Assembly (NCBI RefSeq): GCF_014873485.1
Contig: NZ_JADBDT010000001.1
Location: 4,706,501 to 4,770,500 of the forward strand
Reading direction: 5' to 3'
Length of the DNA: 64,000 bases
Source of the DNA: Sphingopyxis sp. OAS728
GTDB taxonomy: Bacteria > Pseudomonadota > Alphaproteobacteria > Sphingomonadales > Sphingomonadaceae
The notes under the pieces were generated by a model. It was given only the letters and a program-made list of their open reading frames with translations, ran no database searches and was not told where the DNA came from. Made by a program: the position numbers and the translations under genes. Numbering within the stretch: position 1 is the stretch's first letter; each line of letters begins with the position of its first letter. Below are positions 16,725 to 25,404 of this stretch, one piece after another.

Positions 16725-17785
16725 CGAAAGTGACTGGCTGGGCGCGGATCCGGCTCTGGGGGAAGCGTATGTTGCTCGGGCTGCTTCTGCTGCTGATCCT
16801 GCTCGTCGTGGTGGGCGCGATTTATGAGGCCCTCGGCCGAAAAAGCGCCGCGGCGAACTATCCCCCGCGCGGGCAGATGGTCGATATCGGCGGACGCAAG
16901 ATGCACATCGACTGCCGCGGCACCGGATCGCCGACCGTCGTCTTCGAATCCGGCCTTGGTACGGGCGGGACGATCGACTGGACGCTGGTCCATGACGAGA
17001 TTGCCGGCTTCACGCGCGCCTGTGCCTATGACCGCGCCGGAATCATGTGGAGCGATGCAAAGGATACGCCGCAGCGTGCGTCCGCCGTCGCGGACGATCT
17101 TCATGCGCTGCTGAAGGGCGCGGGCATCACCGGTCCGCTGGTGCTCGTCGGCCATTCGATCGGCGGGCCCTACACGCGCACCTATGTCGGCAAATATGGC
17201 GAGCAGGTCGCGGGGCTGGTGATGGTCGACGCATCGCATCCCGACCAGGTCGCGCGGCTTGGCAAGGCCGTGAAGGTCGATGCGCATCCGCGGCAGGCGG
17301 GGTGGATCATGCACACCGCCACGGCGCTGTCGTGGACGGGCATCGTGCGCCTCGCGATGGCGAATGCCGGGCAGGGGAAATTGCCGAAGGACGCGGCGGC
17401 ACGGATGGCGGCCTATGCCAGCAAGTCGGTGCACGGTGCGACGTCCGAACTCGACGGCTTCGACCAGACGATGGACGACGCGCGCGCAGTCAAGAGTTTC
17501 GGAAACCGGCCGGTGATCGTGCTGACCGCTATGGCGCCGCTCAAGCCCGAAGAACTCAAGGGGTTGTCGTTGAAGGCATCGGACGGCGTGCGCTTCAAAC
17601 AGGAATGGAAGGCGCTCAACGCCGAACAGGCGGCACTTTCGACGCGCGGCCGCCAGCAGGTCGTGCCCGACGCGGGCCATTATATCCAGATCGACCGGCC
17701 CGATCTGGTGATCGCCGCAGTCCGCGAGGTCGTGAGCGATGTGCGCGCCGACCAGATAGGCGCCGATAAAGGGACCACCCGGTAA
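16721..17785 (+). CDS. membrane-anchored alpha/beta hydrolase
   Basis: 354 residues starting with GTG, coupled to the permease gene (GTGA). A single N-terminal helix (about 18-35, MLLGLLLLLILLVVVGA) probably anchors the enzyme with the catalytic domain in the periplasm. The nucleophile elbow is VGHSIGG (Ser146), and the C-terminal VPDAGHYIQIDRP supplies the catalytic His. HIDCRGTGSPTVVFESGLG is typical of the family. The substrate is unknown; within this locus an amide or ester of an amino acid is likely. Confidence 0.82.
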   Translation: MTKVTGWARIRLWGKRMLLGLLLLLILLVVVGAIYEALGRKSAAANYPPRGQMVDIGGRKMHIDCRGTGSPTVVFESGLGTGGTIDWTLVHDEIAGFTRACAYDRAGIMWSDAKDTPQRASAVADDLHALLKGAGITGPLVLVGHSIGGPYTRTYVGKYGEQVAGLVMVDASHPDQVARLGKAVKVDAHPRQAGWIMHTATALSWTGIVRLAMANAGQGKLPKDAAARMAAYASKSVHGATSELDGFDQTMDDARAVKSFGNRPVIVLTAMAPLKPEELKGLSLKASDGVRFKQEWKALNAEQAALSTRGRQQVVPDAGHYIQIDRPDLVIAAVREVVSDVRADQIGADKGTTR

Positions 17786-17831
17786 CGAAGGACGAAGATC
17801 GCGGGTCGTGGGGCCGCCGACAGGGAGAAGA

Positions 17832-19460
17832 ATGATGAAGCGTAAGATCCTCTTGGGTGCGATGTCGATGCTGCCGTTGTTGCTCGCCGCGAACACCCCG
17901 GCGCCCGAATATGACATCGTGATCCGCGGCGGCCGCGTGCTCGATGGCGCGGGCAGCCCGTGGGTCAGCGCCGACGTCGCGGTCAAGGACGGCCGGGTTG
18001 TGCGGATCGGCCGCGTTGCCGGGCGCGGTACCAGGGAAATCGACGCGACGGGCCGCTATGTCTCGCCGGGCTTCATCGACATGATGGACCAGTCGGGGCG
18101 CGTGCTGGTCAAGAATGGCGCGGCCGAGAACAAGCTGTTGATGGGCGTCACCACCGTCATCGCGGGCGAAGGCGGACCGCCCGCCGAGGCGGCGGAGATT
18201 CCGGCGCATTTCAGCCAGCTCGAAAAACAGGGCATCTCGGTCAATTACGGCACTTACTATTCGGCAACGCAGGCGCGCGTGAAGGTGATGGGCGATGGTG
18301 CCGGATCGCCAACCCCGGCGCAGCTCGACGCGATGGGGCGCGAGGTCAAGATCGCGATGGACAATGGCGCGTTCGGCATCACCAGCGCGCTGATCTATCC
18401 GCCGAGCAGCTTCCAGACCACGTCGGACCTTGTTACGCTGGCGAAGGTCGCGGCGCAGTGCGACGGCTTTTACGCCACCCACATGCGCGACGAGAGCGAA
18501 GGCCTCGTCAAGGCGATCGAGGAAGCGATCGAGATCGGCGAGAAGGGCGGGGTCAAGGTCGAGATCTTTCACCTGAAGGCCGCCTATGCCCCCGGCTGGG
18601 GCAAGCTGATGCCGCAGGCGGTGGCGACGATCAACGCGGCGCGCGCGCGCGGCGTCGATGTCGCCGCGGACCTTTATCCCTATACCGCGGGCGGCACGGG
18701 GCTCGAGATCATCGCGCCGAGCTGGGTGTGGGCCGACGGCGTGCAGAAGGGGATCGAACGACTGCGCGATCCCAAGGTGCGCGAAAGGATGAAGAAGGAG
18801 GTCGCCGCGGGTTCGATGCCCGGCTGGTCGAACCTCGTCCACGCATCGGGCGGCTTCGCCAACGTTCGTCTGGCGAACGGGTTCAGCGAAAAATACAAGC
18901 CGTACCACGGCAAGAGCCTCGCCGAGATCGGCAAGGCGCTCAATCGCGATCCCGCCGATGTCGCGTGGGATATCTTGCTCGAAGGCCTGCCGAACCGCTC
19001 GGTCGCGCTCTATTTCATGATGAGCGAGCAGGACATCGAGACCGCGATCAAGCAGCCGTGGGTCAGCATCGGCAGCGATGCGGCGGCGTCGGAGAAGCTG
19101 GGCGAGATGGACGCGCTCGGCCTGCCGCACCCGCGCGCCTATGGCACCTTCCCGCGCATCATCGCCGAATATGTGAAGCGTCGTCCGGTGCTGTCGCTCG
19201 AGGATGCGGTGCGCAAGATGACTGGCTGGCCGGCGCAGCGCATGGGGCTCACCGACCGCGGGCTGATCCGCGACGGGATGCGCGCCGATATCGTCGTGTT
19301 CGACTTGGACAAGCTCGACGATGTCGCAAGCTGGGAAAAGCCCACCGCGTCGCCGACCGGGATCGAGACGGTGATCGTCAACGGCGTCGTCACGATCGCG
19401 AATGGCAAGCATACGGGGGCCAAGGCCGGGGCAGTGCTGCGCCATAGCTGCGGCGTCTGA
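17832..19460 (+). CDS. D-aminoacylase-family amidohydrolase with altered metal site
   Basis: 542 residues with a signal peptide (ending near LLLAANT). Overall it matches N-acyl-D-amino-acid deacylases: YDIVIRGGRVLDGAG at the start, THMRDES with His217, FHLKAAY with His247, DLYPYTAGG, and GSDAAAS with the late metal Asp. Two hallmark sites differ. The PGFID-x-H-x-H motif is PGFIDMMDQ, so Met85 and Gln87 replace both His. The GNCG motif is GEGG, so the metal Cys is Gly114. It may bind one metal, act differently, or be inactive. GGGAGAAG precedes the ATG at 17832 or 17835. Confidence 0.82.
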   Translation: MMKRKILLGAMSMLPLLLAANTPAPEYDIVIRGGRVLDGAGSPWVSADVAVKDGRVVRIGRVAGRGTREIDATGRYVSPGFIDMMDQSGRVLVKNGAAENKLLMGVTTVIAGEGGPPAEAAEIPAHFSQLEKQGISVNYGTYYSATQARVKVMGDGAGSPTPAQLDAMGREVKIAMDNGAFGITSALIYPPSSFQTTSDLVTLAKVAAQCDGFYATHMRDESEGLVKAIEEAIEIGEKGGVKVEIFHLKAAYAPGWGKLMPQAVATINAARARGVDVAADLYPYTAGGTGLEIIAPSWVWADGVQKGIERLRDPKVRERMKKEVAAGSMPGWSNLVHASGGFANVRLANGFSEKYKPYHGKSLAEIGKALNRDPADVAWDILLEGLPNRSVALYFMMSEQDIETAIKQPWVSIGSDAAASEKLGEMDALGLPHPRAYGTFPRIIAEYVKRRPVLSLEDAVRKMTGWPAQRMGLTDRGLIRDGMRADIVVFDLDKLDDVASWEKPTASPTGIETVIVNGVVTIANGKHTGAKAGAVLRHSCGV

Positions 19461-19464
19461 AGAT

Positions 19465-20895
19465 ATGATGCGGATGATTTCGAGCCTTGTTCTCGCGCTT
19501 GCAGCCTCGGGACCGGCGCTTGCCGCCGCCCCGCCGATTGCGAAGCCCGAAGACCTCGGCACCGCGGTGTCGGCGCAGATCGCTTGTGCCAGCATCTTCG
19601 TCGCCGAACGCGCCGAGGCCGATGTGCTGCGCGACGATATCCATGCCTTTGCGCCGTTCATGACGGCGGTGACGCTGGCGGTCGACCGCGAGGCGCGGAC
19701 GGTGACGGCATCAGCGCCGGGCGCGGCGACGCGCACCGCGCTGTTTCGCCCGGTTGCGGGGTGCACACTGCTGACCGGCGATGTTTCCACCGCCGCGCTC
19801 GATGCACAGTCGGCGAAGCTGAAGCCGACGCGCGGCAACGCGGCGAAACGCTGGCCGATCGGCGACGCGCCGGTGCCCAAGCTCCAGGCGGCCGCCGAAG
19901 CCAGGCTCGACCGCGTCGCGCTCGACAAGGCGGTGCGCGCGGCCTTCGACGAACAGAATAAGGGCGGCTATCCTGACACCCGCGCGATCGTCGTCGTGCA
20001 GGGCGGGGCGATCGTCGCCGAACGCTATGCGCCCGGCTTTGACCGCAATACCGAACTGCTCGGCTGGTCGGCGTCGAAGAGCATCATGGGAACTTTGGTC
20101 GGCCTGCTGGTCGATGACGGCGTTCTCAAACTCGACGAACCGGCACCGGTACCCGAGTGGAAGGGCGAAGGCGACCCGCGCGCGAAGATCACGCTGCGCC
20201 AGTTACTCACCATGTCGAGCGGCCTGACCTTCAGCGAAAGCTATGTGCCCGGCAATGACTCGATCAAGATGCTGTTCGAGGCGGGCGACATGGGCGCGAT
20301 GGCGGCCGCGCTGCCGCTGAAGGATGCGCCGGGCACGAACTGGAGCTATTCGTCGGGCACGACCAATATCCTTTCGCGCATCGTGTTTCAGGCGACCGGC
20401 GGGACGCTTCAAGGCATGACGCGCTTTGCGCAAAAACGCCTGTTCGAGCCCACGGGCATGACCAGCGCGCTGATCGAGCCCGACGAGGCCGGCGTGCAGG
20501 TCGGCAGCTCCTACGCCTATGCCACCGCGCGCGACTGGGCGAGATATGGCCTGCTGCATCTCAACAAGGGCAAGGTCGGCGGCAAACAATTGCTCTCGAA
20601 ACAATGGCTCGATTTCGCGGTCACGCCGACCAGCGCGGCGCCGCGGCCCGTCTATGGCGCGCAGCTTTGGCTCAACCAGCCCGAGCCTGCCGGCGAACGC
20701 CGCAAGCTCTACCCCGACCTCCCTGCCGACACCGTCATGGCGCGCGGGCACAGCTTCCAGATCGTCGCGGCGATCCCGTCGCAGGATACGGTGATCGTCC
20801 GCCTCGGTTGGACTCCCGAGGGGCAGACTTTCGACTGGAACAAATATCTCTCGCAGATCGCCGCGGCGCTCGCGCCCGCTGTGCCTGCTTCCTGA
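19465..20895 (+). CDS. secreted serine hydrolase, NylB/class C beta-lactamase type
   Basis: 476 residues with a signal peptide (ALAASGPALAAAPP). After a ~130-residue N-terminal region comes the catalytic fold with Ser202-A-S-Lys205 (SxxK), a YSSGTTN motif for the Tyr position, and ARGHSFQIVA near the C-terminus. The layout resembles 6-aminohexanoate-dimer hydrolase (NylB) and related amidases and esterases that cleave small linear amides. It lies 4 bp after the D-aminoacylase-family stop; the ATG pair at 19465/19468 has only a weak ribosome-binding site, consistent with coupling. Confidence 0.84.
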   Translation: MMRMISSLVLALAASGPALAAAPPIAKPEDLGTAVSAQIACASIFVAERAEADVLRDDIHAFAPFMTAVTLAVDREARTVTASAPGAATRTALFRPVAGCTLLTGDVSTAALDAQSAKLKPTRGNAAKRWPIGDAPVPKLQAAAEARLDRVALDKAVRAAFDEQNKGGYPDTRAIVVVQGGAIVAERYAPGFDRNTELLGWSASKSIMGTLVGLLVDDGVLKLDEPAPVPEWKGEGDPRAKITLRQLLTMSSGLTFSESYVPGNDSIKMLFEAGDMGAMAAALPLKDAPGTNWSYSSGTTNILSRIVFQATGGTLQGMTRFAQKRLFEPTGMTSALIEPDEAGVQVGSSYAYATARDWARYGLLHLNKGKVGGKQLLSKQWLDFAVTPTSAAPRPVYGAQLWLNQPEPAGERRKLYPDLPADTVMARGHSFQIVAAIPSQDTVIVRLGWTPEGQTFDWNKYLSQIAAALAPAVPAS

Positions 20896-20915
20896 ACAAC
20901 CGAAGGATAGATTCG

Positions 20916-21926
20916 ATGACGACGCTAACCCCTCTCTCGCTCGACCTCGCGATTGAATCGCTCCCGCTCGCCAAGCCATTCCGCATTTCGGGGCATGTCT
21001 TCACCGACACGCCGGTCGTGCTCGTCACGCTGTCCGACGGCACGTACAGCGGGCGCGGCGAGGCGTCGGGGGTCTATTATCTCGGCGACGACGTGCCCGC
21101 GATGACGGCCGCGATCGAAAGCGTGCGCGGCGCGGTCGAGGCCGGGATCACGCGCGACCAGCTACAGGCGCTGCTCCCCGCGGGCGGCGCGCGCAATGCG
21201 CTCGATTGCGCGCTGTGGGAGCTGGAAGCCCGGCGCAGCGGCGTGCCCGTCTGGGAGCTCGCCGGCCTCGCCGAACCGCGCCCGCTTCGCACGACCTTCA
21301 CGCTCGGCGCCGACGATCCCGAGGTGATGGCCGAAGGCGCGCGCCATTATGCGCAAGCGCGCGCGCTCAAGCTCAAGCTCACCGGCGACCTCGACGTCGA
21401 TATCGCCCGCGTACAGGCGGTGCGCGCGGCGCGGCCCGAATGCTGGATCGGGGTCGATGCCAATCAGGGCTTTGCGATCGGCGATCTCGATACGCTCGTC
21501 GCGGCGCTGGTCGCCGCCGACGTCAAACTGCTCGAACAGCCGCTCGCGCGCGGGCGCGAGGCCGATCTCACCGGCTATCAATGTCCGATCCCGATTGCGG
21601 CGGACGAAAGCGCGCTGACGCTGGCCGATGTCGACGAGCTCGTCGGCCGCTTCGACGTCGTGAACATCAAGCTCGATAAGTGCGGCGGCCTGACCGAGGG
21701 CCTCGCCATCGCCCAGCGCGCCCGCGAACTCGGGCTTGGTGTCATGGTCGGCAATATGGTCGGCTCCAGCCTCGCGATGGCGCCGTCGTTCATCGTCGGA
21801 CAGCTCTGTGACATCGTCGATCTCGACGGCCCGATCTTCCTTGCGGACGATCGCAAGCCTTCGATCGAATATGTCGATGGCAACGCATGGTGCGGCGAGG
21901 CGATCTGGGGGCGCAAGCTCGGCTGA
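20916..21926 (+). CDS. dgcA: DgcA-like N-acetyl-D-glutamate racemase (enolase superfamily, MLE subgroup)
   Basis: 336 residues. It has all muconate-lactonising-subgroup catalytic elements: LKLKL with Lys152 and Lys154, metal ligands Asp181 (GVDANQG), Glu207 (LEQPL) and Asp230 (AADES), and the opposing general base Lys252 (NIKLDKCGG). Two opposed lysines are the signature of racemases and epimerases. Relatives are dipeptide epimerases and DgcA. The DgcN-like gene in the same run favours racemisation of N-acetyl-D-Glu; L-Ala-D/L-Glu epimerase activity is the alternative. AAGGA at 20903-20907 fixes the ATG; a longer frame reaching into the upstream gene is rejected. Confidence 0.85.
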   Translation: MTTLTPLSLDLAIESLPLAKPFRISGHVFTDTPVVLVTLSDGTYSGRGEASGVYYLGDDVPAMTAAIESVRGAVEAGITRDQLQALLPAGGARNALDCALWELEARRSGVPVWELAGLAEPRPLRTTFTLGADDPEVMAEGARHYAQARALKLKLTGDLDVDIARVQAVRAARPECWIGVDANQGFAIGDLDTLVAALVAADVKLLEQPLARGREADLTGYQCPIPIAADESALTLADVDELVGRFDVVNIKLDKCGGLTEGLAIAQRARELGLGVMVGNMVGSSLAMAPSFIVGQLCDIVDLDGPIFLADDRKPSIEYVDGNAWCGEAIWGRKLG

Positions 21927-21951
21927 TAACGATAACGGGACAGGGAGAGGC

Positions 21952-23241
21952 ATGATGAAAAAGACGATATTCGCGGGGCTCGCACTGGTCGCGCTGGCCC
22001 AGCCGGTCGCGGCGCAAGAACCGACGACGACCTATATCCACGCCGGCCGCCTGCTCGCCGATCCGGCGAGCGGCCGGGTCGAAACGAACAAGACTATCGT
22101 CGTCGAAGGCGGCAAGGTCGCCGCGATCCGCGATGGTTTCGTCGGCGAGGGCAAGGTCGTCGATCTTCGCGACCAGTTCGTCATGCCGGGCCTCATCGAC
22201 AGCCACGTTCATCTGACCTTTGAATCGAGCCCGACGAGCCGCCTCGATGCGGTGACCAAATCGACGGTCGATCAGGCGTTCGATGGCGTCGTCTTCGCCA
22301 AGCGCACCGTGCGCGCCGGGTTCACGACGGTGGTCGATCTCGGTTCCGATCCGCAGGCGATCAACGCGCTGCGCGATGCCACCGCGACAGGGAAGGTCAT
22401 CGGGCCGCGGATCATCGCCGCGGGCGGGGTCGCGGCGCATGGCGGGCATGGTGACGTCCATGGCTATCGGCAGGAAATCATCGACCTGTTCCGTTCGCCG
22501 ACGCTCTGCTCGGGCGCCGACGATTGCGCGCGCGCCGTCCGGCTGGCGGTGCAGCAGGGCGCCGACGTGATCAAGACCGCCTCGACCGGCGGCGTGATGT
22601 CGAACACCGCGGCGGGGCTCGGCCAGCAGATGAGCGACGCCGAATTGATCGCGATCGTCGACACCGCGCACCGTCTCGGCCGCAAGGTCGCCGCGCACGC
22701 GCATGGCACCGACGGGGTCAATGCCGCGCTGCGCGCCGGCGTCGATTCGGTCGAGCATGGTACCTATCTCGACGCGGAATCGATCCGGTTGTTCAAGGCG
22801 AAGGGCAGCTATCTCGTTCCCACGCTGCTCGCTGGTGACACCGTTGCGCGGCAGGCCGAAACCGCCGAGTGGATGCCCGCGCCGGTTCGCGCCAAGGCGC
22901 GCACGGTCGGACCGCTGATGGTCGATGCGCTGCGCCGCGCGCATAAGGGCGGGGTGCGCATCGCATTCGGGACCGACAGCGCGGTGTCGAAGCATGGCGA
23001 GAACGCCCGCGAATTCGCGCTGATGGTCAAGGCGGGGCTGACCCCGCTCGAGACGATCAAATCCGCGACCGTGTGGGCGGCAACACATGCCGGGCTTGAG
23101 GCCGAAATCGGCACGCTCGCCGCCGGCAAGTCGGCCGATATCGTCGCAGTGAAAGGCGACCCGCTGACTGACGTACGCACGCTCGAAACCATGGGCTTCG
23201 TCATGGCGCGCGGTGCCGTCGTGCGAGCGGCAGGGGAATGA
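21952..23241 (+). CDS. secreted amidohydrolase (imidazolonepropionase / Xaa-Pro dipeptidase-like)
   Basis: 429 residues with a signal peptide (ALVALAQPVAAQ). Complete metal site: His85 and His87 in MPGLIDSHVHL, the probable carboxylated Lys in DVIKTASTGG, His in AAHAHG, His in VEHGTY, and Asp in FGTDSAV. Related enzymes hydrolyse the C-terminal bond of dipeptides or N-acyl amino acids such as Xaa-Pro or Xaa-Lys. GGGAGAGG precedes the ATG pair at 21952/21955. It overlaps the next gene by 4 bp (ATGA) and follows dgcA by 25 bp. Confidence 0.86.
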   Translation: MMKKTIFAGLALVALAQPVAAQEPTTTYIHAGRLLADPASGRVETNKTIVVEGGKVAAIRDGFVGEGKVVDLRDQFVMPGLIDSHVHLTFESSPTSRLDAVTKSTVDQAFDGVVFAKRTVRAGFTTVVDLGSDPQAINALRDATATGKVIGPRIIAAGGVAAHGGHGDVHGYRQEIIDLFRSPTLCSGADDCARAVRLAVQQGADVIKTASTGGVMSNTAAGLGQQMSDAELIAIVDTAHRLGRKVAAHAHGTDGVNAALRAGVDSVEHGTYLDAESIRLFKAKGSYLVPTLLAGDTVARQAETAEWMPAPVRAKARTVGPLMVDALRRAHKGGVRIAFGTDSAVSKHGENAREFALMVKAGLTPLETIKSATVWAATHAGLEAEIGTLAAGKSADIVAVKGDPLTDVRTLETMGFVMARGAVVRAAGE

Positions 23242-25229
23242 CGATGCGCTCGATCAAGCTGTTCGCGATGCTGCCGCTCGTCCTGATGCTCGGCACGGCG
23301 GCGACGAAGCCGGCGACGCCGCTGGCGCCCGCCATCGCGCCCAAGCCGGCGGTCGAGACGCAAAAGGCCCCATCGCCCGTTGCAGCGCCGCTCGCAGTAT
23401 CGGCAACGCTGACGAAACAGGATGTCGATAGCTGGCTCGACGGCTTTGTGCCCTTCGCGCTCAAGCGCGGCGACCTCGCCGGCGCGGTGATCGTCGTGGT
23501 CAAGGACGGACAGGTGCTGACGCAGCGCGGCTTCGGTTATGCCGACGCCGCCAAGCGCACCCCGGTCGACCCCGCGCGCACGCTCTTCCGCCCCGGATCG
23601 GTGTCGAAGCTGTTCACCTGGACCGCGGTGATGCAGCAGGTCGAGGCGGGCAAGATCGACCTCGACGCCGACGTCAACACCTACCTCGATTTCAGGATCC
23701 CGCCGAAGGACGGCAAGCCCGCAACGATGCGCCAGCTGATGACGCATACCGCAGGGTTCGAGGAACATGGCAAGCTCACCATGTTCGAGGACAGGAAATT
23801 CCAGATCCCGCTCGGCGAGCTCGTGAAGGGCGGCATTCCGAACCGCATCTACACGCCGGGCACGACGCCCTCCTACTCGAACTATGGCACCGCGCTCGCC
23901 GGCTATATCGTCGAGCGCGTGACGAAAATGTCGTTCGACGATTATGTCGAACAGCGCATCTTCCAGCCGCTCGGCATGGCACAGTCGACTTTCAGGCAAC
24001 CTCTTCCCAAGGCGTTTGCGCCGTGGATGGCGACGGGGTATCGCCAGCTTTCGGCCGGGCCGTCGAAGTTCGAAATCGTCGGTCCGTCGCCCGCAGGCGG
24101 TCTCTCCTCGACCGGCGCCGACATGGCGAAATTCATGATCGCGCACCTCAATCAGGGCGCAGGGCTGATGAAGCCTGAAACCGCGCGAATGATGCACGAC
24201 ACACCGATGACGATCCTGCCGCCGCTCAACCGGATGGAGCTCGGCTTTTTCGAAACCAACATCAACGGGCGGCAGGTGATCGCGCATCTGGGCGACACGC
24301 AGCTGTTCCACACCGCGCTCCATCTGTTCACGAACGAAAATGTCGGCATCTATATGTCGTTCAACGCGACGGGCGAGCAGGCGTCGGTAGGCCCCGTGCG
24401 CCGCGCCTTGTTCGAGGATTTTGCCGATCGCTATCTGCCCGGCAACGAAATGCCCGCAACGCGCGTCGACGCAAAAACCTCGGCGGAACATGCGCAGATG
24501 CTCGCCGGCAATTGGCTCAACAGCCGCCGCGCGGAAACCAATTTCTACGCGATTGCGTCGCTGCTCGGACAGGTGAAGATCAGCGTCGGTCCCAAGGGCG
24601 AACTCATCGTCCCCGCCGCGCGCGACCTCAATGGAAAGCCCGCGAAATGGGTCGAGACCGCGCCCTTCGTCTGGCACAATGCCGACGGCCACGGCCGGCT
24701 CGCCGCGCAGGTCGTGGACGGCAAAGTCGTGCGCTGGAGCATCGACGGCATCTCGCCCTTCATGGTGTTCGACCGCGCGCCGGCGCCCAAGTCGGCGGCA
24801 TGGATCATGCCCGCGATGTATATCAGCCTCGGCGTGCTGCTGCTCACCCTGCTTCAGTGGCCGGCCTCGGCGCTGATCCGCCGTCATTACAAGGCGCCGC
24901 TGACGCTCGAACGCCGGTCGCTGCGTGTGTATCGCGGCGTCTGCGTGGCGTCGGGGCTGGTGCTCGCGCTCGTCGCAGCGTGGGTGATAAGCATGTCGAC
25001 ACTGAAAGCGCTGCCGTCCTACGATCCTTGGCTGTGGTTCCTCCAGATCGCGGGCCTGATCGTCCTCGTCGGCGGCGTCGTGCTGGCAGCTTGGGGTCTT
25101 CGCATCGTCCGTCAGGAGAAACGCGGCTGGTTTCGCACCCTCTGGGCGCTGCTGCTGCTCTTCGCGACGATCATGCCGCTGTATGTTGCGTGGACCTTCA
25201 GCCTGCTCGCGATGACGGTGAACTACTGA
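23238..25229 (+). CDS. second serine hydrolase with 4-TM C-terminal tail
   Basis: 663 residues, a clear paralogue of the protein at 12370-14343. Shared stretches include GYADAAKR-type sequence, RIYTPGTTPSYSNYG and FEDFADRY. It has a signal peptide, a Pro/Ala-rich linker (about 24-55), the catalytic Ser121-V-S-Lys124, YSN, and a HLGD third motif. The C-terminal ~150 residues hold about four membrane helices. Whole-gene duplication is likely. It is the last gene of the run and is followed by a strong terminator. Confidence 0.86.
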   Translation: MTMRSIKLFAMLPLVLMLGTAATKPATPLAPAIAPKPAVETQKAPSPVAAPLAVSATLTKQDVDSWLDGFVPFALKRGDLAGAVIVVVKDGQVLTQRGFGYADAAKRTPVDPARTLFRPGSVSKLFTWTAVMQQVEAGKIDLDADVNTYLDFRIPPKDGKPATMRQLMTHTAGFEEHGKLTMFEDRKFQIPLGELVKGGIPNRIYTPGTTPSYSNYGTALAGYIVERVTKMSFDDYVEQRIFQPLGMAQSTFRQPLPKAFAPWMATGYRQLSAGPSKFEIVGPSPAGGLSSTGADMAKFMIAHLNQGAGLMKPETARMMHDTPMTILPPLNRMELGFFETNINGRQVIAHLGDTQLFHTALHLFTNENVGIYMSFNATGEQASVGPVRRALFEDFADRYLPGNEMPATRVDAKTSAEHAQMLAGNWLNSRRAETNFYAIASLLGQVKISVGPKGELIVPAARDLNGKPAKWVETAPFVWHNADGHGRLAAQVVDGKVVRWSIDGISPFMVFDRAPAPKSAAWIMPAMYISLGVLLLTLLQWPASALIRRHYKAPLTLERRSLRVYRGVCVASGLVLALVAAWVISMSTLKALPSYDPWLWFLQIAGLIVLVGGVVLAAWGLRIVRQEKRGWFRTLWALLLLFATIMPLYVAWTFSLLAMTVNY

Positions 25230-25289
25230 CGCCAAGTTGGATGAGGAGGGGCTCGGCCGGGCCTCTCCGTCGGCGCGCTGCGCTGCCTC

Positions 25290-25326
25290 ACCTCCTCGTC
25301 GCCGTGCGACGGGGAGGTTATTTTTA
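25290..25326 (+). terminator. intrinsic terminator of the D-amino-acid-type operon
   Basis: ACCTCCTCGTCGC (25290-25302) pairs with GCGACGGGGAGGT (25306-25318): 13 bp with one G-U pair and a 3-nt loop, followed by TATTTTTAT. It lies 60 bp after the last stop. Confidence 0.85.
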
Positions 25327-25404
25327 TCCTCTTCATACGGCTCTCAAGCCGACGGCCGCCTCCGACCGTTTGCGGACATTGGCGCCTTTAGCTACGCATG
25401 TCGT

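Noticed and set aside
17616..19928. A 770-codon minus-strand frame opposite the D-aminoacylase-family gene
   Set aside because: Same antisense effect of high third-position GC; composition is not protein-like.
22809..25235. An 808-codon minus-strand frame opposite the amidohydrolase and second serine hydrolase genes
   Set aside because: No motif, low-complexity composition, and the plus strand has signal peptides and catalytic motifs throughout.
25237..25404. Longer N-terminus for the orphan membrane protein
   Set aside because: The extension reads through the upstream terminator hairpin and is Arg/Ser-rich without hydrophobic or domain features.
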